Below are positions 22,162-32,408 of a DNA stretch of 64,000 nt, piece by piece (within the stretch, counting starts at the first letter, position 1; each line of letters starts with the position of its first letter). Position numbers and translations under genes: made by a program. The notes beneath the pieces were generated by a model that saw only the letters and a program-made list of their open reading frames with translations, searched no databases and was not told the origin of the DNA. Origin of the DNA: Reticulascus tulasneorum (Eukaryota; Ascomycota; Sordariomycetes; Glomerellales; Reticulascaceae); assembly GCA_001557505.1 (NCBI GenBank), contig LSAX01000004.1:496001-560000 (forward strand). The letters are read 5' to 3'.

Positions 22162-23722
22162 TTACAAATCAAACTGTGCGTGCAGCCCAGGCGTTTTCAA
22201 CTCCTTCCTTACTTTGGCGACGAGGATCAACACCTCCTCCTTTCGCCAACCAAGCACATCGCAGAACAAGCGTAGCGAGAACCCTTCCAGGCCGTCCAGG
22301 ATCTGCGACAAATTGTAGAAACCGATCTCCTTCATCTTCGGATCCTTCGGCCAAGGGCCGATGGGGAGCTTGAGCCGCTTGTGCACAATGTTCTGGAAGC
22401 CTGCGTCCTTGGCCAAGGTTTCGAGTTGCGGGCCAGGACTGGGCTCGCGGCCTGTTTTGCGAGCTGCGTCGAGGAGGGCGTTAATCCATTTCAACGTGTC
22501 GTGGTTCTCGGTCAGGGTACCGTCCTCGGAGTAGTACTGGAGATCAAAGTCTTGGAATTCGGCCCAACCGCCGGGGGCAAGGTTGCTGTGCATGTCAATT
22601 TGCGACCTATTTGTGATTTGACATGACGTGTTGCGGGTGGGACGTACTCATAAATGCTGGTTGCGAGCTTTGGCCAGTCTGCGATACATGCTGCTAGGTA
22701 TCGACAGAAAATGAAGTCAAATTTCTGAGAGTAGGACCACGGGCTCTCAATATCGTCCACTTCGAATTTGACATTAGGTGGGACCCTTAGATGAAGTTAG
22801 TCCTGGCTCAACAACCCTCCGGTGGACCTAATCAGAGACGCACGCACCAAGATGACTGGATGGGACTCAAATCGTTTCCAAGGACCTAGTCATCGTTAGT
22901 ACTGACTCGCTGCGCTAGGAACTGGGGAACAAGTCGTTCCTCGGCGTTGGGAAACGCATCGCCAATCTCTATTGCCCCTTTTTGCGCGTTAGCAAATAAA
23001 GCTGCATAGTGTAATTCTCATGGGCGGAAGCCTAGGAACATACAGATGCCAGTTCCAGTTCCGAGGTCAAGAATCCTCTGTATTTTCTCCGGTTCGAGTG
23101 GAGCGAGATACAGGCCCCCGACACCCTTGGTCATTAAAGCATGGGTCATGTCGAGTCGGTCCATTTCGGGCTTAGTGAGCTCAGGTTAGCAGGCTCCCCC
23201 ATCGCGTCCTGTCGAGCACGCTCAGCTGGAAGGGGAATGGCCTACCTCATCATTAGGGAGCGGGTACGCTGAATGGGTAAGTTTAAATGTCAGAGCTACA
23301 AAGCCAAGATTGAACAGGCGAAGTTCATACCCCCGGATCGGTATGCATGGTATCGGCGCCCATGCTCTACAGGATAGTCAACGACGCTAGATGACAGTGA
23401 TGCTGTGAATGCAGATCTGTGTCCCTGGTCAGACAAGAGGCGCGCATTTTTGAAGCAGATAAATCTTACAAAGCATCATCAATCGCAGAATCGCCGGCGT
23501 CGCTCCCGAACTATGCGACCAACAAGTCAGCAATCGAGGCCGGTTGAGCAGCAAACTGCCCGTGAGCCCGCGCACAGGAACACATACATCGTCGACCTCA
23601 ATTGGCGCATCATCGAGGGCTGCCCCTGGTTGCGTAGCAGGCGCGGTTGTGGGCGCAGGCGCTACCTCGGACGTTGTTTCAACAGGCGGCTCGACGGGAA
23701 CAGCGGATGGCGTGCTCGCCAT
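22162..23722 (-). CDS. SAM-dependent methyltransferase, LaeA-like
   Basis: Nine small exons on the minus strand join in phase: 23722-23588, 23510-23470, 23416-23331, 23268-23246, 23170-23044, 22977-22931, 22885-22848, 22785-22648 and 22585-22162, 352 residues. The spliced reading gives the familiar order of fungal TAM/LaeA-like methyltransferases: HGRRYHAYRSGAYPLPNDE, EMDRLDMTHALM, the SAM-binding motif I LDLGTGTGIWAIEIGD, VLGNDLSPIQSSWVPPNVKF, EVDDIESPWSYS, FDFIFCRYLAACIADWPK, then NLAPGGWAEFQDFDLQYYSE. The N-terminal 50 residues are Pro/Thr/Ala-rich and probably disordered. Relatives methylate small metabolites, or in the case of LaeA act in regulation of secondary metabolism. It faces the P450 gene across a shared promoter, which suggests they work together. 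Confidence 0.9.
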
Positions 23723-24746
23723 TTCAGCAGGCTTCTAGAAACAGACGGATCTGGGAAGGAGGGGATGATTGCTAGCGATGAATAGAAGAGGACTCGTTTC
23801 ACAAATCCAGGCGTTTACGTAGAAAAGAAAGGAAGTCAACTGCAAACGATGTTACGTGGTCTTGGACGGGGGTGTTGTATGTAGTTTGTGTGCTCCGCCT
23901 TGCGTGCCCAGGGAATTTTTATGGCTCCCTGCTAAAGTCTCGGCCCGCCCGCTCATACATATTGACCAAACTCAAGTCAGCGAGGGGAAAGGCGGGAGAG
24001 CTGCTGAGCGGGATGACCGGTCGCGGCATCTTCCATCTTCCATGCAGGCCGCTTCTGGCACGCACGTCTTGTAGGGGGGGATGTGGGTGGGACACTGCTA
24101 CGCAGTTCGCTGCAGAACATTTTACGACGCGGGAGGAAGTGGAGCGGAATGGGAGGGCTTTTTCTGCATCGGAAGGCGGGTGCTTCTCCCCACGCGACTA
24201 GGAGCTTGCATTTTCGACTGTTTGCCAAGATGACGCAGCGAATCAGCTGCAAAGGTGAGCTCGCGGAGGCCCTGCGGTCAAGAAGCCATGTGGGATTGCG
24301 TCTCACCGGATATGTCTCCGCGTGACATTGGCCAAACAGGATGAGGAAAATCACCCAAGCCCAGTGGTGTTGGGGCTTCACATGGCTCCAGATTCCTTCC
24401 CGTCCGAGAAACGAACCAACATGCAATGCTTGCTTGGAAGACTACCTAGATGGGGCATCGCGTCTTTTCTCTCAGTCTCTTCCCTCAGTTCCTCCCCCCA
24501 ACCTCCTTATCATACATAATATCAGAGCGTTACCCCCACGTGCTGGACAAATCAAAGTGAGGGGACCTTGTCCGCGTTTCCGGGAAGCCTGGACACTCGT
24601 TTTCTTCGTACCCCCCATATAATTGCGGTGTTCTTGTTATTTCGGCCCCCTTTTCTACAACGCGTCCCATCTGTCCAACTTTCAAGTTACACTACCTACA
24701 TGCGCCTTGCCGTCCCGTGGGAGAATCGTCGTCAAACCGGGCACGG
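23723..24746. other. divergent promoter region (methyltransferase / P450)
   Basis: A 1,024-base stretch with the methyltransferase start on one side and the P450 start on the other. Short frames inside are not recognisable. TATA-like sequences (CATATAA near 24617) occur near the P450 side. Confidence 0.55.
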
Positions 24747-26776
24747 ATGGAGTGGGTTCGTAACCTTACCGCGCCGACTGTTGGTGCCGCCATTGTTGGT
24801 CTCACAGTGGCATATGTGATCTGGACGGTAAGCAAAACCATGGCTTTGTTGGTCTCAACCAGGAAATTGCCACTGCACCCGGTTCCATGGACCGGTCTGT
24901 CGGGCTCAGGTTCTCGTGGCCACGTCGCACAATCCAGCACCTGCAGAACCCCCGAAATAACCCCGCTCTTCATTTCTTCTCTGTCTTTCTGTCGCCCAAA
25001 TCCCTCTTGTCCCGCTTCCGATGTTTTTCTGCAGGCTCCGGGCTCACACTCAGATTGCAGATTTCATCCAATGTTCTGTCCTCGCCCATCCCCGGCTCCG
25101 TTCCTGGGCCACTTTTGGCCAAGTTGACCAAGAAATGGATCCTTTTTGTGGACCTGTCCGGCCTCCGGGGCCAGACCATCCACAAACTGCACAAGAAGTA
25201 CGGGCCCGTCGTGCAGGTCGCCCCCGATGAGGTCTCCTTCGCCTCGATCGAGTCCGTGAAGGCCATTTACGGGCCTGGCACAACATGCATCAAGTCCCCC
25301 GCCTATGAGGATTTTGGGAGGCCGGGAGTATTCCAGATGCGGGATCCGGAGGACCATAGGCAGAGGCAGAAAAGGGTGCGTATCTGATGTCTTGTTGGCT
25401 CCACCCAATTGACACTTGTCTCATGGCGCCTATGCACTTGCGGGAGGGAGCTCGGGCACCAACAGGAGCTAATCTGCAAGACTGCTAGATCGCCCACATT
25501 TTTGCTGCTAGCTCTTTGCAGCAGATGGAGCCGTTGGTTCAATCGGTGATTGGCGAGCTCCGTGATGCACTTGCCAAAAGATTGAGGAAGCCGGTGGATG
25601 CGCTGCATTGGCTGAGGATGACGGCTCTGGACATATCTGGTACGACAGTTTACGGCTAACATCGAATTGTTTGAATTGCAGGCATGATTGTCGCGCGTAC
25701 TTACTGACATTCGTAGGCGAGGTTCTTTTAGGAAAGTCGTTTGACGCCCTCAAAGGGGAAGGTGAGGCGCCCGCCTACGTCGAGCATCTCGACAATGCGT
25801 ATCTCGTTTTCAATCTGTATGGGCTGGCGCCATACTTGTGCAAGGCCCTGGCATTCTTGCCGTTTAAGGGATTGCAGGATTTTCTTGGAGCTGGATTATA
25901 CGTTTACAAGGTAGGCTGACCCTCAAAAAGCCAACCATTGATATGTTACCTGACCCCCTTCCAAGTATGGCGACGATGCCATGGACGAATATCTCAATCG
26001 CTACGGCAGAGTATCAAGTCGCCGAACTCTCCTGACGAAGCTACTCGCCGGAGACCCTTCAACAGAAACTGAACCGCTTCCAGATTCTGAAATTAGCGTT
26101 GAAGTGTCCAACCTGCTCTTCGCAGCAACTGACACAACCGGGAACACATTAGCGTACGCGTTCTACCGTCTGTGCTGCCATCTAGAATGGCAAGAGAAAT
26201 TGCGCGAGGAGCTGCGAACCTCGAAAGTCAAGGAAAAAGGGTTTGCCTATCAAAGCTTACAGACGTTGCCCGTGTTGAACGCCATTGTCTACGAGACGCT
26301 GAGGCTGCACCCAGCGGCTCCGAGTGCCCTGCCGAGAATCACATCTAAGGGGGTTGAAATCGGCGGAATCAAACTCCCAGGAAATGTAACCATTCCTCAC
26401 CCATATGCGCATTTTATAATTCTTGCTAACTTCCAAGACCCTTCTCTCCATGCAAGCCCTGACGACCCAGCGCGATCCAGCCTACTTCCCCGAGCCTGAC
26501 AGCTTCAAGCCGGAGCGCTGGATTAGCAATGGCGCCATCTTCTCTGGAACTCCAGAAATGCGCGAAATGATGCTCGTCTGGGGCAAAGGCACTCGCGTCT
26601 GTCTCGGGCAGTATATGGCGATGATGGAGATAAAGATTCTTATCGCGACGCTCTTGGAGCGGTTTCAGGTGAGGCTCGAGGGCGAGAAAACGCATGCGGA
26701 TATGGAGATGACGGATCATTTTACTCTTATTCCGAAGGGGAAGAGGTGTGGATTGATATTTGACGAGGCAGACTGA
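24747..26776 (+). CDS. cytochrome P450 monooxygenase
   Basis: Six exons, 24747-24827, 25061-25375, 25489-25639, 25717-25910, 25966-26385 and 26438-26776, give 499 residues. An N-terminal membrane anchor (VGAAIVGLTVAYVIWT) is followed by the proline-rich hinge IPGSVPGPLLA. Family motifs: helix I AATDTTGNT, ExxR as ETLRLHP, PERW, and the haem loop GKGTRVCLGQYM with the cysteine ligand. The first intron is long (233 nt), the others 52-113 nt. It resembles ER-bound P450s of ascomycete secondary metabolism (YGPVVQVAPDEVSFAS), though I cannot give a CYP family. The divergent methyltransferase suggests an oxidation-plus-methylation pair acting on one metabolite. The 3' end is well defined by FTLIPKGKRCGLIF. 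Confidence 0.93.
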
Positions 26777-28505
26777 GTAGTTATCTGGGCGGGTGGGAGA
26801 GACTCAGTGCTGACATGGCTCTGCCTTGTCGGGTTAGCTCATGGTCTGCCCCCGAACTGCTTGCTTGTTCTGCATCCTGTCTTCTGCCCATGGCAGATGA
26901 AGTTCGCATTTGCACAGGTACCAGACAGTTAGCTACCATTCAGGTGCTCCAAACAAGATTGTTTTCCGCCTAGTCTTCTGCAGTGCAACGAACTTGTGCC
27001 GAACGCGTTACTGTCTGTTTCCCGGCCCTTTTGAAGCCCGCTGACGTCGGACCCCTTGCTTTCCGTCTCTACTCACCCCCTCTACATCTCAGGGGGCAGA
27101 GGATATCATTGGACAATTTTGATCACCGGCCCTATTCCTCACACCAATCTGATCGTGCTGATGGCCCACTCGTCATTCACTACTCTTCATCTAGCAAGCA
27201 TTTCGCCTAACCTTGCAGGAGATTAAATGTGGTAGGTGCTCCATTGCATGATGATCCACGGCCAAGTGAGAACTCTAATGTTTCGCGCCTTTGCTCACGA
27301 TTATGGCGGAAAGAAAGAAATATCTCCTTTATATTTATGATTAATTCCATCAAATAATGCAGCGACAGCCTAATATGTCCAATGCTCGACACAAAGTTTA
27401 TCCTTTTCGTTGAGTTACATACGGCCGCTGTCTCAAAAGTTCGGAACAGCGGCCGCTCGAGCGGAGTGGAAAGCCGGCCCGCACAATCACAGCCCGAGCA
27501 AGCATCTTTCGCTTCCAAAAGAATTCTCTTATTTGATGCAGGCTCTCTATTGGACACTTGGACATCATAATTTCTTGACTACTACGCAGTAGCTCTTGGT
27601 ATCGCGCTTACCATTGGACTTTTGCTTGTGTTCGAGCCATTGATTGGGGGCCGCTTCCGAGCAAGGACAAGAATAGCCTGCGTGGTAAGCTGACCTCAGA
27701 TGCATAAATACTTGGCACCAATGTTAGTCATCTTGGGACCCCCCTAGCACGTGGGTCCTGAGGGCGGCATAATGAGTGAGACTTGAAAAGTTTTTGCAGT
27801 GAATTGAAGACGATTAGGATTATCTCTTTTCCTCTTGTCGAGTTGACTTGGATGGTTCGGTTGACAAGAGCAATGAAGACGTGCTTGGCTGGCGATCTCG
27901 TCGTAGTTCTGGGTCGCATGGTGTCATGGCCGCGTTACACAGCCGACTCTTCTGGCCATCAATGAGGCACGACCACATATCTTTTCTCTCATACGCCAAA
28001 TACGCCAGCGCGCCCGCTTCTGAGTTGTCGGGGCACAGCCCTATGCAACATAGGTAGCATCTAATATTGCAGGGGCCGAACGCTAAAGTAGCGGCAACCC
28101 GTTGAAACGGCTCTGAATTGTGCAAGCCCGGCCTGATTGGCTGCTACACGAGAGCTAGGTCAAATGGGGCATTTGCACTGAAAGCGGCCATGAGGCACAT
28201 AGGAGTTCCACCTCGCGTTGAATTGGCACCTTGGGGGCTAGGTCGGCAGGTCGGGTTGAAATATCTCATACCTAACCTTATTATTGCCCGTCAGGGGCGT
28301 GAGTAAATAGCTTGCCCACTCCGCTCCTTGCCCTTCCTCCGTACTTCCTGATCTTGACGAGTTCTTGAACCTCGATCACCGACATCGACAACACACTCGT
28401 TTTATCCAGTACTACACGTCAAGCCTTCTTAGGAAGTCTCTCACATTCGTTTTTAGCTTCTTCTCCTCTGCATTAAGTCAGGGTGCTAGGAATTCATCAC
28501 TCAGC
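26777..28505. other. intergenic, no supported gene
   Basis: Frames at 26983-27210, 27207-27557 (minus) and 27820-28125 (minus) have no recognisable domain. It holds an inverted repeat at 27422-27455. The end should carry the promoter of the GH128-like gene. Confidence 0.55.
27422..27455. repeat. GC-rich inverted repeat (10-bp arms)
   Basis: CGGCCGCTGT at 27422-27431 is matched by its exact reverse complement ACAGCGGCCG at 27446-27455, with a 14-base loop. It could form a hairpin in RNA or be a paired factor site (CGG triplets occur in both arms, as in sites of Zn2Cys6 regulators). Confidence 0.5.
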
Positions 28506-29595
28506 ATGCAGTCTAAACTCCTCTTGTCTCTCCTCTCCATTCCCTTCTCCGTTCTCGCAGCCCAATCCCCAAAGCGAGGCCTCATCTATATCAACAATGG
28601 CCAACCCCTCGACAACCAACTTTTTATCCGTCCCGAATATGGTCTAAAATGGTATCACAACTATGGCCCCAGGCCTGCAGATGCCATCGGCGCGCCACAA
28701 TCACAGATCGCGTTTGTTCCGACAATGTGGGGGATATCCGAGAACCCGGGTGACATATCGTTCCTTAACAGCATCAAGCTCCAGCTCCAGCAGGGACGTG
28801 AAATCACTCATGTTCTGAGCTTCAACAATCCGGACACGAAGTGGCAGTATGGTGGTAGCGATATCTCGCCCGAGAATGCTGCGAAGGCTTGGGTGGCCAA
28901 CATGATTCCTTTGCAAGGGATGGGGATCAAAGTTAGCCTGCCGTCCTTATCAGCACCGGCGAATCCTTCAGGCTGGATGGAGCCCTTCCTAGCAAACTGC
29001 TCGGCGCTCATCAGCACAGACGACGAGCAGAAGAATTGCACGTATGATTTCCTGGGACTGCACATCTCCGGCGATATGAACCAGCTCAAGGGTCGCATCA
29101 ACGAATCTGCCACATTGTAAGTCAAACTAAATCTTCACTGACGTCATGCGACGTATCGCTTGTGGTTTATATACCTGTCTCAGACCTCGTGTGATAGTAC
29201 ACCGTGTTCCATTAAGAACATCTTGACTAACCTCCACCTACAGGTTTCCTGGTGCACCAGTCTGGGTCCTGGAGTATTCTTTGCCAAACAAACCTTTAGA
29301 CATAACGCAAAAGTTCGTCAACGAATCACTCGAGTATCTGGACAACCTGGACATTGTCGAGCGGTACGCCTATTTCGGGTCATTCAGGAACAAGGCATCT
29401 AACCTCGGACCTTATGTTGCGATGCTGGATGCTAATGGTAAACTTACGGATATCGGGCGTTGGTATCTCGGCGTAGAGCCCGAGCAGACCGACACTGGTA
29501 AGGACAAGGGGAGTGATGGCTCAAGAGCATTCAGTGCTGGAATGGTTGGAGCATTGGTGCTTCCACTTGCGTGCCTCTTTACTCTTTTCCTTTAA
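28506..29595 (+). CDS. GH128-like GPI-type secreted protein, catalytic residue changed
   Basis: Exons 28506-29116 and 29244-29595 (127-nt intron) give 320 residues. The ATG at 28506 is chosen because it begins a signal peptide (MQSKLLLSLLSIPFSVLAAQ). The body matches the Glyco_hydro_cc/GH128 fold of fungal beta-1,3-glucanases: KWYHNYGPRP, FVPTMWG, ISPENAAKAWVANMIPLQGM, FLANCS, CTYDFLGLH, and PVWVLEYSLP with the likely nucleophile glutamate. The C-terminus (GAFSAG-type small residues, then ALVLPLACLFTLFL) is a GPI-attachment signal, so it should sit on the cell wall or membrane. Where active members have FNEP with the acid/base glutamate, this protein reads FNNPD, and HWYG is replaced by HISG. 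It may therefore bind rather than cleave glucan. That comparison rests on family knowledge, not on an alignment. Confidence 0.85.
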
Positions 29596-30138
29596 TCAGT
29601 GATACCAGGTGTTGGATTTTGTGTTCTTGTTGTCACATCATATCACTAATAGCTTATATACCACTTACTACATAGAGCATCGAAGACCTTTGTCGATTGT
29701 CAATGAAGATATCCACATTACCTATTATGACCCCTGGCACGTACCAGTACTCAGTGTTTGGTGCTACGGTAGGCCCCTCCACTGACTTTCGCTCACGGCA
29801 TTCTCATGATTACGTGGCCGAGAAAAGGCAGAAGAAATATAGTAGGGTTAATAGAGGAAGCTGTTAGACTGACCCTATATATGCTCTTCTAACTAACAGC
29901 ACACTATCGCTCGTATTCCAACGGAATTGAAACAGTTTGGGTTCTTATTTTGGAAAGTTTACCCGATAAAATCATCGCGACTTCAATTTCAGAGCCACGC
30001 ATAGCAAGGCATTTCTATTGCTATGTAGTTCTTCAAGTAAAAGGAAAACCCGAGCTTTTCTCACAGAGTTTTGGTGAACACCCATTAACTTAGCAGTTTA
30101 CTCCAAACCATAGCCCCCAAATAGCCTTAGACGAACTG
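29596..30138. other. intergenic between convergent genes
   Basis: The 3' flanks of the GH128-like and laccase genes. AT-rich; nothing else seen. Confidence 0.55.
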
Positions 30139-32408
30139 TTAACGCAGACCTGAATCAAACTGCTTGGCAGGAGACGTAGCATAGTAAGAGGTCCATAGAG
30201 AGCAAATAGGCTCGATTTGGGCCAATGCAACCGCTCTCGGTATATCCTGTACTCGCTCTAGGAATTGAACACTGAGTCCTTGTGAGACATGCCAGGCTAT
30301 ATGGCAATGGAATAACCAAGCCCCAGGATTGTCCGTCTTGAAAGCGACGACAAGCCATCCATTTCCAGGCAGCATAGTCGTGTCGCGACGGGTTGGATTG
30401 GTGAAATCAAGACTGGCCGTGTCCGTTGCCGCATTGAACCGACGTGGTGGAATAGTGAATGGGAGAGCAACCGCTGGTGAGCGACCTAAGATGAGGAAAT
30501 CATGCCCCTGTGTATCACATGGTTAAGACACGTAAGAGGTAAGAAGAAGATGCTACTGCTTACATGAAGATGCACTGGATGCTATACGGCTGTTAGCTTT
30601 TATTTGCAGTTTTTTTTTAGATGGGAGAATCACTCACAGGAGCTGCTCCAAGATTTTCAATAACCCAGAAGGACCACTTTCAACACGGGTTAGTGAATCT
30701 CTGTACCTTTGCACTATTGCAAGCTTCAGGGACGGTTGCTACTCACCTGATTCTGCTGGGGTATCTGGAAAAGATTGTAACGAGGAGGGTAATTTGTGTT
30801 TCCCTTTGCAACATACTCTAGAGTCGGCTCATCCCATGTAATATTCATGTCCTGGCCGTTGACTTTCCAGTAGACACGATTCTGGCCCTGCCATTGTTGA
30901 GTAGCAAGAGTCACAGCAAGGTCATTACTGGGTGTAGCAGTGAAGGAAGCAGCAGGGGCAGTTCGAGTCACGACCGGTGTGTACTGAATGACATCCTGGC
31001 AGATGGAGTCCGGTGGAGGTGTACCTCGATTGGTGGGAATGGCCGCCGGCACGTTGTCATACTGGAAGATGGCAGCTGGGAACTTCTTGGTTGAATTACC
31101 GCAGAACCCCGAGGCCGCGAAGGTGACGTTGAACCAGTAGTTTCCAGGCGCTTGGGACGCATCGATAGTCACATCGTAGCGCTGGCCAACAGCTAGGAAG
31201 ATGGAGTTCGTTGTCCAGGTTGTAACAGGGACGAAATCAGTAGCAATGATAGTAAACTGATGGCCCACGAGGGTGACAGTGAAGGTATTGTCCACGGATG
31301 GGTTGATGATTCGTAGAAGATGACGCTTGTTGGGCTTGAGCTTCACTCGGTAGAAAGATCCAGTGCCCGTGGAAGAAACACCCGTGCCATTGAAAAGCAC
31401 GTTATCACTATTAGGGGCAATTCCAGGTGGTGGGATGAGGGAGTGCTGGATTTCATCGGCAGCGCCGTAATACCAATCAGTAATGGGGAAGACACCGAGA
31501 TCTTCATCATAGTTAAGCGAAGCTGGGCCATTGATTAAGATAGTCCCAACAATGCCGTTGGCGTACTGTGAAGAGAAGTGTGAGTGGTACCTGGTATCTC
31601 GTTAACAAAGTTGCAGTTTAGCCCAAGGCGGATAATACATACCAGGAGCTGCCGTATTGCTCCGCTCGGAACCGGTACACCTTGCTGGCGCCGGGACGAA
31701 TAGGACACTCAGTGATTCCATTAGCTCCATCATTGACAGCATTATTCAGCATTCGAATGCCATGCCAATGGATGGATGTGCTATTGCATATTTAGTTAAC
31801 CGTTGACGCCATGTGTCTGGAATATTGACTGACCCATTGATGCGCAGGGAGTTAGTGACCGTGACCTCGATCCAGTCACCCCAATCTGCTTTGATAATGG
31901 GACCTTGGTCACGTTTGATTAGCTAAAGGGGCACTACAAGCATGAGTGAGTTAGGCATTCGTACCAGGGAATTGTCCTAAAGTAATCTGTTAGCAATCTG
32001 AAGCCCTGAGGGCTTGTCGGAAGTTTGGTAGGCATACCATTGATTAACATAGCCTTCTTCTTTCGAACACCATCTCCACCGAGCCAGTTGTCATGCTCAG
32101 TAATGACAAAGTTGTACTGGATTGTGTTAGTCGAGCTATTATAGAAATCGTGATACAAATGGCAAACTTACGCGGACCGTTCGGCCGGTAGTAGGGATAC
32201 TGGCTTCGTAGTCAGTGTTGATGTTGAACGCCGGGCTTGTGGTCCAACAAGCTCTGTTGGTAGGGGTGTTGCAAGTTGGAGCTCTTTTGAAGAGCTCCCC
32301 ACGAGGAGCAAGATCCGAAGTCTCTGCATTCCACAAGCCTTGTGGGGCTGCGGACACGAGTCCTGCAAAGAGGAGGCTAAATCCCTGAAGACTCAATGTG
32401 AACCTCAT
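30139..32408 (-). CDS. secreted laccase (multicopper oxidase)
   Basis: Nine exons on the minus strand: 32408-32172, 32116-32038, 31976-31965, 31903-31834, 31780-31643, 31590-30747, 30676-30638, 30581-30564 and 30507-30139, 601 residues. After a signal peptide comes PTCNTPTNRACWTT, the usual N-terminus of ascomycete laccases. All four copper-binding blocks are present: SIHWHGIRML, SWYHSHFSAQYANG, HPVHLHGHDFLIL and HCHIAWHVSQGLSVQF. Two micro-exons of 12 and 18 nt are needed: the first completes ING-QFPG-PIIKADWGD, the second supplies HPVHLH. The protein ends in DSGLR, so the C-terminal plug motif DSGL of ascomycete laccases sits one residue from the end and no long propeptide follows. It oxidises phenolics with O2, as in lignin or humus breakdown or pigment formation. 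A TATA-like box lies about 130 bases upstream. Confidence 0.95.

Noticed and set aside
28365..28505. Upstream in-frame start for the GH128-like gene
   Set aside because: It would bury the signal peptide behind 47 residues; the ATG at 28506 gives a normal secretory start.
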